A stretch of 37,569 nucleotides of DNA from Catenulispora pinisilvae. Lineage in GTDB: Bacteria > Actinomycetota > Actinomycetes > Streptomycetales > Catenulisporaceae. A program made the position numbers and the translations under genes. The DNA is taken from positions 1-37,569 of the forward strand of contig NZ_JAAFZA010000092.1 in the NCBI RefSeq assembly GCF_015356865.1. The letters are read 5' to 3'. Under the pieces are notes generated by a model, which worked only from the letters and a program-made list of their open reading frames with translations, was not told the origin of the DNA and did not search any database. Below, one piece after another: positions 17,105 through 25,445 of the stretch (the stretch's first letter is position 1; every line of letters begins with the position of its first letter).

Positions 17105-18144
17105 TGCAACGCCTCCGCCGCAGCCGACGCCGAAGGATCCAGATATACCGACGTCGTCCCCACATCGCTGTGCCCCAGGATGTCCGCGACCGTCCCCACA
17201 TCCGCCCCGGCCTGCCGCAACAACACCGTCGCCGCCGTGTGCCGCAACCCGTGCGGCGTCACCGCCCGCCGCAGCTCCACCGGCATCTGCTTCACCCGCC
17301 GCTCCACCATCCGCTGCACGTCACGGGCCGTCATCCGCCGCCCGCGGATCGTCACCACCAGGGCGCGCGCCGCGTCGGCCCGGTCGGCCTGCGCGTCGGA
17401 GGCCGGGGGAGCGGGCCGCTCACGCTGCTGGTACTCCCCGAGCAACCCCACCAGCGCCGCCGACATCGGCACGTCGCGGCTGCGCCCGCCCTTACCGCTG
17501 CGGATCCGCAGCACCGGCATCCCGGTCAGTTCGTGCTGGCGCACGTCATCCAGGTTCGCCGCGCACAACTCCGCCACCCGCGGCCCGGTCTCCGTCAACA
17601 GCCGCAGGATCACCTCGTCCCGGAACGTCAGCCGCTGATCGGCCCGCAACTCCTTCGTCGCGGCCGAGGCCTGCGGCGTCTCCTGCAACGCCTGCGCCTG
17701 CTCCACCGTCAGGCCCAGGCGCGCGCCGACGGCCCGGGTGGGGACGCGGACCCGGGACACGTGCGGCATCGGGTCGGCGCGGATGTAGCCCTGTTCGGCG
17801 GCCCAGCCGAACAGGCCCCGCACCGCGGCGGTCCAGCGGGCCCGGGCCTGAAGGCCCCGGCCGACGGCGACCTCGCCGCCGGGGCCGGACTTGCGGGTGC
17901 GGGTGTAGCGGCGGTCCGGGGCGTTGGCGATGCGGACGAGGGCGTACTCGATGTCTTCGGCCTCGACGTCGTCCAGCGGCTTGTCCAGGCCCAGCAGCGT
18001 CGCGGCCTCGGTGAGGTCCCGGGCGTAGGCGTCGCGGGTGGCCGGGGACAGTGCCCCGGTGGCCACGCGCAGGTGCAGGGTGTCGCGGTAGCGGTGTACG
18101 GCTTCTGCGACGCTGATCGGGGTGAACGGTTTGGGGGCGGCCAC
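17083..18144 (-). CDS. Tyrosine recombinase/integrase
   Basis: 353 aa from GTG 18144; AGG in GATAGGTCA gives only a weak ribosome binding site, so the start is somewhat uncertain. The N-terminal SAM-like DNA-binding domain (about 10-125) is followed by the catalytic domain. Active-site residues are visible: Arg189 (TETGPRVAEL), Lys218 (SGKGGRSRDVP), His298 and Arg301 (PHGLRH), His325 (LGHSDV) and nucleophile Tyr334 (TSVYLD). It resembles XerC/D-like enzymes but is longer. No excisionase, attachment site or tRNA gene was found next to it, so it may be a resident recombinase or the remnant of an element. Confidence 0.9.
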   Translation of the reverse strand: MAAPKPFTPISVAEAVHRYRDTLHLRVATGALSPATRDAYARDLTEAATLLGLDKPLDDVEAEDIEYALVRIANAPDRRYTRTRKSGPGGEVAVGRGLQARARWTAAVRGLFGWAAEQGYIRADPMPHVSRVRVPTRAVGARLGLTVEQAQALQETPQASAATKELRADQRLTFRDEVILRLLTETGPRVAELCAANLDDVRQHELTGMPVLRIRSGKGGRSRDVPMSAALVGLLGEYQQRERPAPPASDAQADRADAARALVVTIRGRRMTARDVQRMVERRVKQMPVELRRAVTPHGLRHTAATVLLRQAGADVGTVADILGHSDVGTTSVYLDPSASAAAEALQRSPLAR

Positions 18145-18342
18145 TGACCTATCGAAGCAGACGCCGGGGACAGCCGGGGCGGCGGCGGTGCGGAAGTCAC
18201 CGGGGCGCGGGGACATCAGCGCACTCGTACTGCCCCCGCCGCACCCCGCCGCCGGTGTGGGACGATGTGTCATCGCACCGCTGACCTGCGGCGCGGACAG
18301 CGCGGATACACACCCGGAACGCCGCCGGGGGAGGAGAGCGTC

Positions 18343-18741
18343 ATGGCCTTGTTCGGTAAGAAGTCGGGCGATGAGCAGCAAGCCGGCAAGCGGGCCGGCT
18401 ACGCCGACCACCCGGTCTTCACGCTCACCACCGGCATGTCCACCGACCAGGTCGCCGAGCGGATCGGACCGGCCACCGAGACGAAGACCGCCGCCGAAGT
18501 GGCCGCCGAGTTCGCCGGACCCGGCGCGGTCATCGACCCGGCGAAGCTGGACCCGGAGGAGTACTGGTCCTACGACGACACCCCGGAGGGGTTCAACGTG
18601 GCGGTGCTGTTCCGCGAGGGGCTCCTCACAGAGGTGCGGGTGCGCAAGAACGGGACCAACGACATCGTGGCGCGGATCGACGATCAGGGGCTTGCCGCGG
18701 CGAAGAGCTACCGGGGTGCGTTGCACGCGAATCGGCTGTAG
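18343..18741 (+). CDS. Hypothetical protein
   Basis: 132 aa from ATG 18343, set by GGGGGAGGAGAG. Begins ALFGKKSGDEQQ and continues with an acidic, soluble sequence of alternating strands and helices; no signal peptide, membrane segment or Cys. The stretch GMSTDQVAERIGPATETKTA resembles the start of small SmpA/SHOCT-like hypotheticals, but I do not recognise the family. A strong hairpin terminator follows 38 bp after the stop, so it is probably a single-gene transcript. Confidence 0.8.
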   Translation: MALFGKKSGDEQQAGKRAGYADHPVFTLTTGMSTDQVAERIGPATETKTAAEVAAEFAGPGAVIDPAKLDPEEYWSYDDTPEGFNVAVLFREGLLTEVRVRKNGTNDIVARIDDQGLAAAKSYRGALHANRL

Positions 18742-18779
18742 CCGGACGCATCGTTTGGAGATCGCTTGGAGGACGGAAA

Positions 18780-18810
18780 CGGCTGGGCCCGCGTGTCGCG
18801 GGTCCGGCCG
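18780..18810 (+). terminator. Hairpin terminator after hypothetical gene
   Basis: CGGCTGGGCCCGCG (18780-18793) pairs with CGCGGGTCCGGCCG (18797-18810), with two G-U pairs and a 3-nt loop, extended by two A-T pairs outside. TTCTGCATTT follows. Confidence 0.75.
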
Positions 18811-18856
18811 TTCTGCATTTGCCCGCGGCCGGCTCGCCCACTACTCGGTGATACCG

Positions 18857-18885
18857 TATAGTGGTACTCGGTGCTAACGAGTACC
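18857..18885 (+). promoter_or_regulatory. PadR promoter with overlapping 8+8 operator
   Basis: A -10-like TATAGT (18857-18862) is followed at once by GGTACTCG (18863-18870) and CGAGTACC (18878-18885), perfect inverted arms with a 7-bp spacer. The site lies 18 bp upstream of the padR start codon, where bound repressor would block initiation; autoregulation is typical of PadR systems. Confidence 0.6.
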
Positions 18886-18903
18886 GGGTTGACGAGGAGC
18901 GCG

Positions 18904-19245
18904 ATGGACGACCTGACGGAGATGTTGAAGGGCACGCTCGAAGGCTGCGTGCTGGAGATCATCAGCGGCGAGGAGACCTACGGCTACGCCATCACCCGCC
19001 GGCTGCACGAACTCGGCTTCACCGACGTCATCGAGGGCACGGTCTACACCATCCTGCTGCGCCTGGAGCGCAACGGACTGGTCCAGGTGACGAAGCGGCC
19101 CTCCGGCGTGGGCCCGCCGCGCAAGTTCTACGCCCTCAACGACGCCGGACGCGGCGAACTCGCCGCGTTCTGGACGAAATGGCAGTACGTCTCATCGCGC
19201 ATCGACAAACTACGCATCGACAAGCTCAAGGAGGGCGGCAGATGA
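18904..19245 (+). CDS. PadR family transcriptional regulator
   Basis: 113 aa, ATG 18904 with GAGGAG upstream. Classic PadR winged helix: LKGTLEGCVLEIISGEETYGYAI, then RLHELGFTDVIEGTVYTILLRLERNGLV and the beta wing with RKFYALNDAGRGEL. A short basic C-terminal helix is likely to dimerise. It overlaps the first DUF1048 gene by 4 bp (ATGA), so the three genes form an operon. In Bacillus and actinomycetes, PadR-DUF1048 operons respond to antibiotics or stress; the ligand here is unknown. Confidence 0.95.
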   Translation: MDDLTEMLKGTLEGCVLEIISGEETYGYAITRRLHELGFTDVIEGTVYTILLRLERNGLVQVTKRPSGVGPPRKFYALNDAGRGELAAFWTKWQYVSSRIDKLRIDKLKEGGR

Positions 19246-19598
19246 ACTTCTGGGACACCGTCACCGGCAACGACCTCACCAGGCAATCGAAGGCCTTCGA
19301 AGCCCGAGCCGACGCCCTGCCCCCGGACTACCGGGACACCTGGACGCAGATGAAGGGCTGCCTGTTCCCCTACGCGGACTTCACCGGCCGCAACCTGATG
19401 CCGATCCTCGACGCCGCCCTGGGCCTGCTCGAGGAATCAGCGGCCGAAGGCCTGAGCATCCACGACGTCCTCGGCGACGACATCCCCGGCTTCTGTACCG
19501 CACTCGCCGGCGGCCAGGACGCCCCCACCTACCGCGACCGCTGGCGCGAGCAACTGAACCGCAACGTCGCCCGCAAACTGAGCCGACTGGGAGGCTGA
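19242..19598 (+). CDS. DUF1048 family protein (first of two)
   Basis: 118 aa starting at an ATGA overlap with padR. Helical, soluble protein; residues about 25-60 (DALPPDYRDTWTQMKGCLFPYADF) match the second DUF1048 copy downstream (ALPPDYQIVYKEMQKYLFKV), which is a clear paralogue. The family is known to accompany PadR repressors, but its biochemical role is unknown; it may bind PadR or its ligand. Confidence 0.88.
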   Translation: MNFWDTVTGNDLTRQSKAFEARADALPPDYRDTWTQMKGCLFPYADFTGRNLMPILDAALGLLEESAAEGLSIHDVLGDDIPGFCTALAGGQDAPTYRDRWREQLNRNVARKLSRLGG

Positions 19599-19599
19599 C

Positions 19600-19911
19600 G
19601 TGAGCATCCAGGACATCATCGAGGGCAAGAAGCAGTGGCGCGCGCACCTGGCCCGAGTCAAGGCACTGCCGCCGGACTACCAGATCGTCTACAAGGAGAT
19701 GCAGAAGTACCTGTTCAAGGTCGGTCCGGTCGGCCTGACCGGCGGGGGGCTGCTGCCGGGGATCGTCGACTTCTTCGAAGAGGGCGCCGCCGAGGGCAAG
19801 GGGGTGCTGGAGCTGATCGGCAGCGATGTCGCGGCGTTCAGCGACGGCTTGATCAAGGACTCGCGCACGTATGCGCAGGAGTATCAGGAGTCGATCAGGG
19901 GCGATAGCTGA
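19600..19911 (+). CDS. DUF1048 family protein (second of two)
   Basis: 103 aa from GTG 19600, one base after the first DUF1048 stop; GGGAGGC is the ribosome binding site. Begins MSIQDIIEGKKQWRAHLARV and keeps the LPPDYQ and YKEM motifs. Shorter than its neighbour. The tandem arrangement probably arose by duplication. No transmembrane segment. Confidence 0.88.
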   Translation: MSIQDIIEGKKQWRAHLARVKALPPDYQIVYKEMQKYLFKVGPVGLTGGGLLPGIVDFFEEGAAEGKGVLELIGSDVAAFSDGLIKDSRTYAQEYQESIRGDS

Positions 19912-19942
19912 TTCGGGCGGCTCGCCGGGCAGTCCTGAACGC

Positions 19943-20074
19943 TTCGAGTTCACGAACCGGACGGCCCTCCAACAGCTCCACGATCAGCAGCTGGCCGCCC
20001 TGCCGGGCGCCCAGCGACTGAGATCCACCTTGGTCATGAAGCGCGTCGTCGACGACCGCCCGCTACCCGCCTAG
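19943..20074 (+). pseudogene. C-terminal remnant of an AsnC/Lrp-family regulator
   Basis: About 43 codons ending at TAG 20072-20074 translate to a stretch ending RLRSTLVMKRVVDDRPLP, which resembles the last beta strands of the AsnC/Lrp ligand domain (LPGVxR...LVLKxVK...LPL). There is no start codon and no DNA-binding half; the frame runs back into the DUF1048 gene. The simplest reading is a truncated remnant left by deletion. Similarity is judged by eye only. Confidence 0.45.
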
Positions 20075-20094
20075 CCCTCGGAGCGGGTGAGGCT

Positions 20095-21027
20095 TCAGGC
20101 TTCGCTGGCGAGCGCCGCGTTCCTGACAGCGTTCAGGGCGGCGGTATGCGAGACGATGGGCTTGTATCCGAGTTCGGTCACGGCCTTGTCGGTTCGCAGG
20201 GTGCACGTCTGCCCGAAGAACCATCGAGCGGGTACGGGGATGGTTCGGGCAGCAGCCTCGGCGTCCAGTTCCGTGGTCGGCTTGTCGACGCCGTAGATCT
20301 CGAACATGGTCTCCCAGAAGTCGCGGAAGGTGACGCGGTGCTGGTCGGTGATGAAGTAAGCCTGGCCTGGCCGGCCGCGCTGCCATCCGAGCATGAGGCC
20401 CTCGACGCAGTTGTCGACGAAGGTGATGTCAGTGGTGTGCCGACCGCCTTCGATCCAGGCGAACTGCCCCGCCTTCACCAAGTCGACCAGTATGTCGATG
20501 AGGATGCTGTCGGGGCCCCAGACCATCCTGGGGCGGATCGACACGGTGGCGAAGTCCGGCGCGTTCGCGTCGAGCACGATCTTCTCGGCATCGGCCTTGA
20601 CCGCGCAGTAGACGGCCTCGGAGTCCGGCCGCAGCGGCGCGGTCTCGTCGACGTCCACGAGCGGGTCGCCGGCGAGCAGGACCGCTTCGGTTCCGCAGTG
20701 GACGAAGCGGGGGACCTTGGCGTAGCGGGCCGCGTCGACCGCTGCCTGGGTGCCGCGAACCGTCACAAGCTCTTGGCGCGCGCGGTCGGCGGAGATGTCG
20801 GTTTCGGCAGCGAGGTGGAACACCACTTCGCTTCCCCTCACCGCGTCCTGCCACGTGGACGGGTCGGTCAGCTCGCCCCGCACAGGTTCCGCGCCCAGCG
20901 CTGAGACCTTTGCGGCCGACTCCTCACTTCGGACCAGAGCCCGGACTGTATGCCCTTCCCGCAGGAGCCGACGTACCAGCACCTGACCGATGAACCCCGA
21001 ACCGCCCGTGACGAACGCCTGTGCCAT
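20095..21027 (-). CDS. NAD(P)-dependent epimerase/dehydrogenase (extended SDR)
   Basis: 310 aa from ATG 21027, with GAAGGAG ribosome binding site. Extended SDR: cofactor loop TGGSGFIG (7-14), conserved VFHLAAETD, and catalytic Tyr140 and Lys144 (YCAVK); the serine region reads HCGTEAVL. Similar to 3-beta-hydroxysteroid dehydrogenase/isomerase-like and NAD-dependent epimerases; substrate not assignable. Divergent LysR gene begins 136 bp away and probably controls it. Confidence 0.9.
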   Translation of the reverse strand: MAQAFVTGGSGFIGQVLVRRLLREGHTVRALVRSEESAAKVSALGAEPVRGELTDPSTWQDAVRGSEVVFHLAAETDISADRARQELVTVRGTQAAVDAARYAKVPRFVHCGTEAVLLAGDPLVDVDETAPLRPDSEAVYCAVKADAEKIVLDANAPDFATVSIRPRMVWGPDSILIDILVDLVKAGQFAWIEGGRHTTDITFVDNCVEGLMLGWQRGRPGQAYFITDQHRVTFRDFWETMFEIYGVDKPTTELDAEAAARTIPVPARWFFGQTCTLRTDKAVTELGYKPIVSHTAALNAVRNAALASEA

Positions 21028-21162
21028 GAAAGTCTCCTTCGTTGAGATCAGCCTCCTCGCGTTCCTCTGGCGAGAAGGTCTCACTCCAGTGGAGCGGCCA
21101 GGGATTCCGGGCCATTCCCTCGAAAATATTCATAGTTCGAGGGTCTGCGATAAAATCTGTGC

Positions 21163-22101
21163 ATGGCTTCTCTCCGGGCGCTGGAGTGCCTTGTCGCGGT
21201 CGCGGACTCCGGGTCGGTGACACAGGCCGCACGGCTGCTGCACTCCTCGCAGCCCGCCGTCTCCCACCAACTCGCCGCGCTGGAACGCGAGACGGGAACG
21301 GTCCTGCTTCGCCGCGAACCCAGGGGAGTCAGGCTCACTCCCGCTGGGCGTGCCGCACTGGCCGACGCCAGACGAGCGATCGAGGCCGCCGCCTCCGCGG
21401 TCCGGGCGGCCCGCGCCGTTGGCGAAGCAACTCAGGGATCGCTGAGGTTGGCCTGCGCGCAGAGCCTGGTGTCCGTGCTCGCCCCAGTCGTTCGCATGTG
21501 GCACCACCGTCACCCCGAAGTGACGATCACCTTGCGCGAATCCACGTCGGCAGAAGAGCTTCACGGCTTCATCGATGCCGACGAAGTCGACGTCGTGCTG
21601 ATGCCGGCTCCTGTACCCGACCGCTTCACGGCCACCGCGGTCGCTGAGGAGGAGATCGTTCTGGCCGCGCCGACGGACCACGTCATCGCCGGGCAGCCTG
21701 TCGTGCGGGTAGGGGATCTGGAAGGCGCGCGACTCGTTCACTTCGCCCCGGAGAACGGCCTCAGCACGTGGCTTGACCGGTCCCTCACGAAGGCCGGAGT
21801 CCGCCCGGAGCCCGTGATGAGGACAGCGGTGACTGTCACAGCCCCGCACCTCGCGGCCGCCGGCTTGGGGGTCGCGGTATGCCCGGTGAGCGCGATCAGT
21901 GCCGGCTTCCCGGGCGCGGTCCGATCGTTCTCGCCACGCTGGGTCAGGCAGCTGGTGGCGGTCACCCCCGCCACGCCCGACCCGCTCGCCGCGCGGTTCA
22001 TCGCCAACATGCGCAGCCACGGCGTGCGTGTGCCTCGCGACGTGCGAACTCAGCTCGCGGGGGGCGACCCGGCGCCTGCCGAGGCACGGCCTTCCTCCTG
22101 A
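21163..22101 (+). CDS. LysR family transcriptional regulator
   Basis: 312 aa. N-terminal HTH: LRALECLVAVADSGSVTQAARLLHSSQPAVSHQLAALERETG, with the common LTPAGRAAL wing region. The effector domain starts around 88 (GSLRLACAQSLVSVL) and has the two-lobe fold of the LysR substrate-binding domain. It diverges from the SDR gene. The shared 135-bp intergenic region contains an AT-richer stretch (about 21121-21155) including TTCATAGTTCGAGG and GATAAAAT, which probably holds the promoters and LysR site. Confidence 0.95.
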   Translation: MASLRALECLVAVADSGSVTQAARLLHSSQPAVSHQLAALERETGTVLLRREPRGVRLTPAGRAALADARRAIEAAASAVRAARAVGEATQGSLRLACAQSLVSVLAPVVRMWHHRHPEVTITLRESTSAEELHGFIDADEVDVVLMPAPVPDRFTATAVAEEEIVLAAPTDHVIAGQPVVRVGDLEGARLVHFAPENGLSTWLDRSLTKAGVRPEPVMRTAVTVTAPHLAAAGLGVAVCPVSAISAGFPGAVRSFSPRWVRQLVAVTPATPDPLAARFIANMRSHGVRVPRDVRTQLAGGDPAPAEARPSS

Positions 22102-22154
22102 GGTGTCCGTTCGCAGTGAACTTGAGCCAAGGTCCTGATCCTGACCTGCTCGGC

Positions 22155-22667
22155 TCAGGGGTTCGTGGCGGCATGCCCGTCGCGGCGTACTGGATCACCG
22201 AGGATAGTGGTCACCGGACGTGAGGCTTGAGCGAGAAGCTCGGTGCCGAAGAGGCATACGGTGTGTTCCCAGGGATGGCCGAAAGAGCCGAAGGAGAAGT
22301 CTTCCGCGAGGTAGATGTAGTAGTCCCCGTCGGGGTAGGGGCTCAGCGGCCAGCGGAACGGCTCGCCTTCTATGCCCTGGTCGGGTCGGACTCGGTAGCA
22401 GAGGTGCTGCCAATCCAGGACCAGCACTGACCCGCCTTCAGGAGTGCAGTCGGCGATCGCCTGCTCGACGGTCGCGGTGAACTGGTCGAGCTTGATGCAG
22501 CCGGGGTCGTCGTTCAACGCGTCCAGGCTCCATGTCAGCGATGACGTCGGTTCCTGGATGCCGGGGAACTGGCGCGTACTCGGCCTGAAGGCAAAATCTG
22601 CATACCAGCGGTCCCATGTCGCGCGATGTTCGGCGTAGGACAGCTCGACAACAGTTCCGTTGATCAT
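22155..22667 (-). CDS. DUF2716 family protein
   Basis: 170 aa from ATG 22667, with AGAAAGGACAGC just upstream; ATG 22682 would be longer but lacks a ribosome binding site. The C-terminal half has VLDWQHLCYRVRP, LSPYPDGDYYIYLAEDFSFGSFGHPWEHTVCLFG in several pieces, matching the DUF2716 family as I recall it. Function unknown; soluble. Convergent with LysR. A copy of the 20-bp island motif sits 9 bp upstream of the start (22676-22695). Confidence 0.85.
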   Translation of the reverse strand: MINGTVVELSYAEHRATWDRWYADFAFRPSTRQFPGIQEPTSSLTWSLDALNDDPGCIKLDQFTATVEQAIADCTPEGGSVLVLDWQHLCYRVRPDQGIEGEPFRWPLSPYPDGDYYIYLAEDFSFGSFGHPWEHTVCLFGTELLAQASRPVTTILGDPVRRDGHAATNP

Positions 22668-22675
22668 GCTGTCCT

Positions 22676-22813
22676 TTCTCATCCAATCTGATCCACACTC
22701 AGGGCTCTGACCTGCTTAGAGCTGATCAACTGAGAACATGGACGGCCCATTTTTCTCATCGGATCTGTTCCGAAAGTGGGATGGTTGTCGATTTTCTCAT
22801 CCGGTCTGCTCCG
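22676..22813. repeat. 20-bp island motif, left cluster (four copies)
   Basis: Copies of TTCTCA-N5-TC-N3-TCC: R1 22676-22695 (+), R4 22717-22736 (-, most diverged), R2 22753-22772 (+), R3 22794-22813 (+). R2 is TTCTCATCGGATCTGTTCCG and R3 TTCTCATCCGGTCTGCTCCG. Starts are 41, 36 and 41 bp apart. They lie between the DUF2716 gene and the gene-poor stretch. Operator or iteron-like sites are possible; see findings. Confidence 0.75.
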
Positions 22814-23015
22814 GAACGTTGAACGGGCTTCTCCAGAAAGCTATCAGCAGGTCACAGCTTGGCTGATCGACGAGGTCTGGCCAGAACTCGGCTGGCTCGT
22901 GCCTCGTCATCGGCTATCGGACCGGACCGACTTCCTCCTCGAACACGCCAGCTGGCGCAGGAACGGTGTTGACCCTCCGCTGATCGGCGATCGGCGCTCA
23001 TATCCACGGAACCGG
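22696..23015. other. Gene-poor stretch with island motifs
   Basis: Apart from the repeated motif in its first 120 bp, nothing convincing is seen. A plus frame from about 22819 gives a protein-like segment (ESYQQVTAWLIDEVWPELGW) but it has no start signal, and continuing runs antisense to the next gene. It may be a decayed gene end. Confidence 0.4.
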
Positions 23016-23627
23016 CTACTTGTCGACACCGTTCGTTTCGGTCAGTTCGACCTCGCCCGGTGCGGGAGCGCGAGGACGGTCGGCGACCACCCCCTCGCCG
23101 TAGACCTGGGACACGAGCTGAATGAATTCGGCAAAGTGTCCCTCGACCACGCCCCACTGCGCGTCGAACGCCGCCCATCGGCGCCTGACACGCGCGGTGT
23201 CCGCGACCGCGACGTAGTACCAGTCGCGTGCGATGCCGTGAAGCGCGACCGTTGCGTTAGTCAATGCCACCGCGCTGTCGCTGATCTTCTGCGGGAAGAA
23301 CACGGCGAGTTCCGAGTAGGCGCCCAACAGGCCGTTTCGACGCTCGACCGATTTGCGGTAGACGGTGTGCGGCATGTCGCCCGGCACCTTGAGGGCCAGC
23401 TGGTCGGCCAGCGCCCACGACGCTGTTTCCAGGTCGGACACCTTGCCGACGAAGGTGATGCAGGCCTGGCGTCGAGCCTCGATCTGCAGGCGCGCCCGGT
23501 CCTCGTTGTGCTCGATCTCAAGACGTTTGAGGGCATCGCGTGCTGTGAGGCGGGCGGCGGTCAGGGTGCCGCCGGTGCCCACGAGCCCACCGATCAGACC
23601 TGCTATTGCGGCGGCGATATCAGACAT
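23016..23627 (-). CDS. Small membrane-anchored helical protein
   Basis: 203 aa from ATG 23627, with AGGTATCTCC upstream. Residues about 4-25 are a hydrophobic, Gly-rich segment (IAAAIAGLIGGLVGTGGTL), followed by TARLTARDALKRLEIEHNEDRARLQIEARRQ in parts: a long charged helix or coiled coil, then more helices. The layout resembles small single-pass proteins often found in accessory regions. I do not recognise the family. Divergent from the two-gene nuclease-like operon, with about 550 bp between. Confidence 0.75.
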   Translation of the reverse strand: MSDIAAAIAGLIGGLVGTGGTLTAARLTARDALKRLEIEHNEDRARLQIEARRQACITFVGKVSDLETASWALADQLALKVPGDMPHTVYRKSVERRNGLLGAYSELAVFFPQKISDSAVALTNATVALHGIARDWYYVAVADTARVRRRWAAFDAQWGVVEGHFAEFIQLVSQVYGEGVVADRPRAPAPGEVELTETNGVDK

Positions 23628-24173
23628 TGGAGATACCTATCATGCTCCGCTCCGCACCGACAGCGCCCCGGACGGGGCAGTCGTTTCTCGGAGACGGCGG
23701 GGTGGCGGATCCGCTGATCGACGGGGCATGGTCCCGCCGGCCGTCGGCCCTTGGAACCTCTACGCCCATCAGTCCCGGGTCGGAGCGCCGCCGGACCTGT
23801 ACCGGCGTTTCGGCGCCGGCAGGGCGTTTCACCCGCATGGTCCACGCGGCCCGGCCGCCGACGAACAGCGTGGGTACCGTAGAGCGCGGCCCTGCCGCAC
23901 GGGCCGTGCCGGGATCGCCTCTGTCCGTGATGTGGTCGGGAAGGCAGAACCAGTGCGGCGTTCTTCAGGTTGGCGCCGACCGCCCCACACCGCTCAGCCA
24001 CCGGGCAGCCAGTCGGCCGCAGCGGGCCGTCGCGAAGGTGGTCGGTGGCCCGCCGATGGGCGGTGACGAGATGTAACGGGGTAGGTGCTGGCGTAGTGTG
24101 GCGGTTCGGCGGGCGTCTGTTCTGGCGCTCGAGTGGGTTGGCTGCCGGGCACGTCGAGCCGATGGGTTGTGCG
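23628..24173. other. 546-bp gene-free stretch
   Basis: Open frames exist on both strands (plus 23606-24076, minus 23603-24001), but they mirror each other, are rich in Arg/Pro/Gly and have no ribosome binding site or recognisable domain. A candidate promoter for the following operon could lie near 24075-24110. Probably decayed or regulatory DNA. Confidence 0.4.
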
Positions 24174-25445
24174 ATGGATCGGTACGTTGAGGGCTTGCGC
24201 TGTCAGGACGTGCACGCCGGCCTGCGCGCGATAGACCCTAACTCCGCGGCGCTGGTGTCGTTGAAGCACACCCGGCTGGTCGGGATGGCCGCGGACGTCG
24301 CCTCGCTCATCCGGGGCCGGGACCTGATTCCCGACGCCGGCGCGCTGGAGGCGGTCGCGGTCTCCGAACTCGATGTCGCCCCGCACGCCTTCGACCAGGT
24401 GCTGCAGTTGCTGGAGGAGGCGGACTTCGTGCAGCTGACCCGCGATGGCCGCGGGCAGGTGACCGGTCTGACCGAGACCGTCCCGGTCTACCACAACCTG
24501 TACGAGGAGCTGGGTCGGCTGTGGCGCGAGCGCGGCCCGCGGGAGTTCGAGGAGCAGGTGCTGGCGGTCGTGGACCGCCTGGCCCGCGGCCCGGTGCCGC
24601 TGGAGGCACTGGCCGACACGGTGGGCATCACCCAGGCCGAGGCCGGCCGGCTGATTCCGCTGGGCCGTGATTCGGGGTTGCTGCGCACGGTGTCAACGAT
24701 CGACGGCGGCATCGTCTACTCGCCGTTCACCGGGTTCGAGCACCCTGATGTCCTGGAGGTGCTGCTCACCGAGCACGGCCCGGACCGGATGCTTGAGGAG
24801 TTCGACGCCCTCAAACGGCACCAGGGCTTGGCCATTGACGCGGCGAGATTCCCGATGATCGCCGATGCCGTCGCCCGTGGGCTGGTCCCCGCGCCGACCG
24901 TCGAGCTGCCCGACGCCTCGATGCAGGCGTTCGCTACCCTGCCGTACAGCCTGGACAGGGAGCTGCTGGTCGGGCGCAAACCGGTGTTGGACAAGGCATT
25001 GGCGGTGATCGCCTGTGTGCGGTGCGCGGAGACGTTCGGCGGGTTCAGCAATGCCAGCGCCGGGGTTCATCTCATCAACACGCTGCTGAAGGACGGCAGT
25101 CTCAATCCGCACAGCTCCTCGGAGCGGCAGTACCGGCTGATGCGCAACCGCGGAATACTTTTCTTCGCCCCCGACGACAGGCCTGGAGGTTCCTGGGTGC
25201 GGCCGACGCTGGTGGAGACCGCCGATAACCGCGAGGCGCTGATGATCGCCCGCGACATGCTGCGGATAGGCGAGCCGATGGCCGCCGGGCGGCAGCTGCC
25301 GGAGGCCAAGCGCGACCTGCTCGGGTTGGACGCCAAATACCTGCAGCCGCTGCAGACCGCCGCGCGCAGCCGCGACCAGGTGCGGATCCCGGACCGGGAG
25401 TACGGCAAGTTCTTCGAGGCGATCATGGGCCGGGGATCGCTGTGA
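24174..25445 (+). CDS. Unrecognised winged-helix-like protein, first gene of a nuclease-like operon
   Basis: About 423 aa from ATG 24174 (ATG 24162 in frame is possible; neither has a clear ribosome binding site). Two helix-helix-strand segments suggest winged-helix domains: about 50-100 (AFDQVLQLLEEADFVQLTRDG) and about 125-175 (LEALADTVGITQAEAGRLIP, then SGLLRTVS). Between them is PVYHNLYEELGRLWRE. The C-terminal 230 residues contain DELLVGRKPVLDKALA-like helices and RYRLMRNRGILFFAPDD-like strands, unassigned. No signal or membrane segment. It shares a 4-bp overlap (GTGA) with the downstream nuclease-like gene, so the products probably act together. I did not recognise the family; DNA sensing is an inference. 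Confidence 0.85.
   Translation: MDRYVEGLRCQDVHAGLRAIDPNSAALVSLKHTRLVGMAADVASLIRGRDLIPDAGALEAVAVSELDVAPHAFDQVLQLLEEADFVQLTRDGRGQVTGLTETVPVYHNLYEELGRLWRERGPREFEEQVLAVVDRLARGPVPLEALADTVGITQAEAGRLIPLGRDSGLLRTVSTIDGGIVYSPFTGFEHPDVLEVLLTEHGPDRMLEEFDALKRHQGLAIDAARFPMIADAVARGLVPAPTVELPDASMQAFATLPYSLDRELLVGRKPVLDKALAVIACVRCAETFGGFSNASAGVHLINTLLKDGSLNPHSSSERQYRLMRNRGILFFAPDDRPGGSWVRPTLVETADNREALMIARDMLRIGEPMAAGRQLPEAKRDLLGLDAKYLQPLQTAARSRDQVRIPDREYGKFFEAIMGRGSL

Noticed and set aside
17011-18342. tRNA or attachment site next to the recombinase
   Set aside because: No cloverleaf or matching direct repeats were found on either side.
22776-23717. 313-codon plus frame across the membrane-protein gene
   Set aside because: Antisense to the supported gene at 23016-23627 and compositionally unlike a real protein past residue 80.
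23606-24076. Plus and minus frames in the gap before the nuclease operon
   Set aside because: They mirror each other, lack ribosome binding sites and contain no domain.
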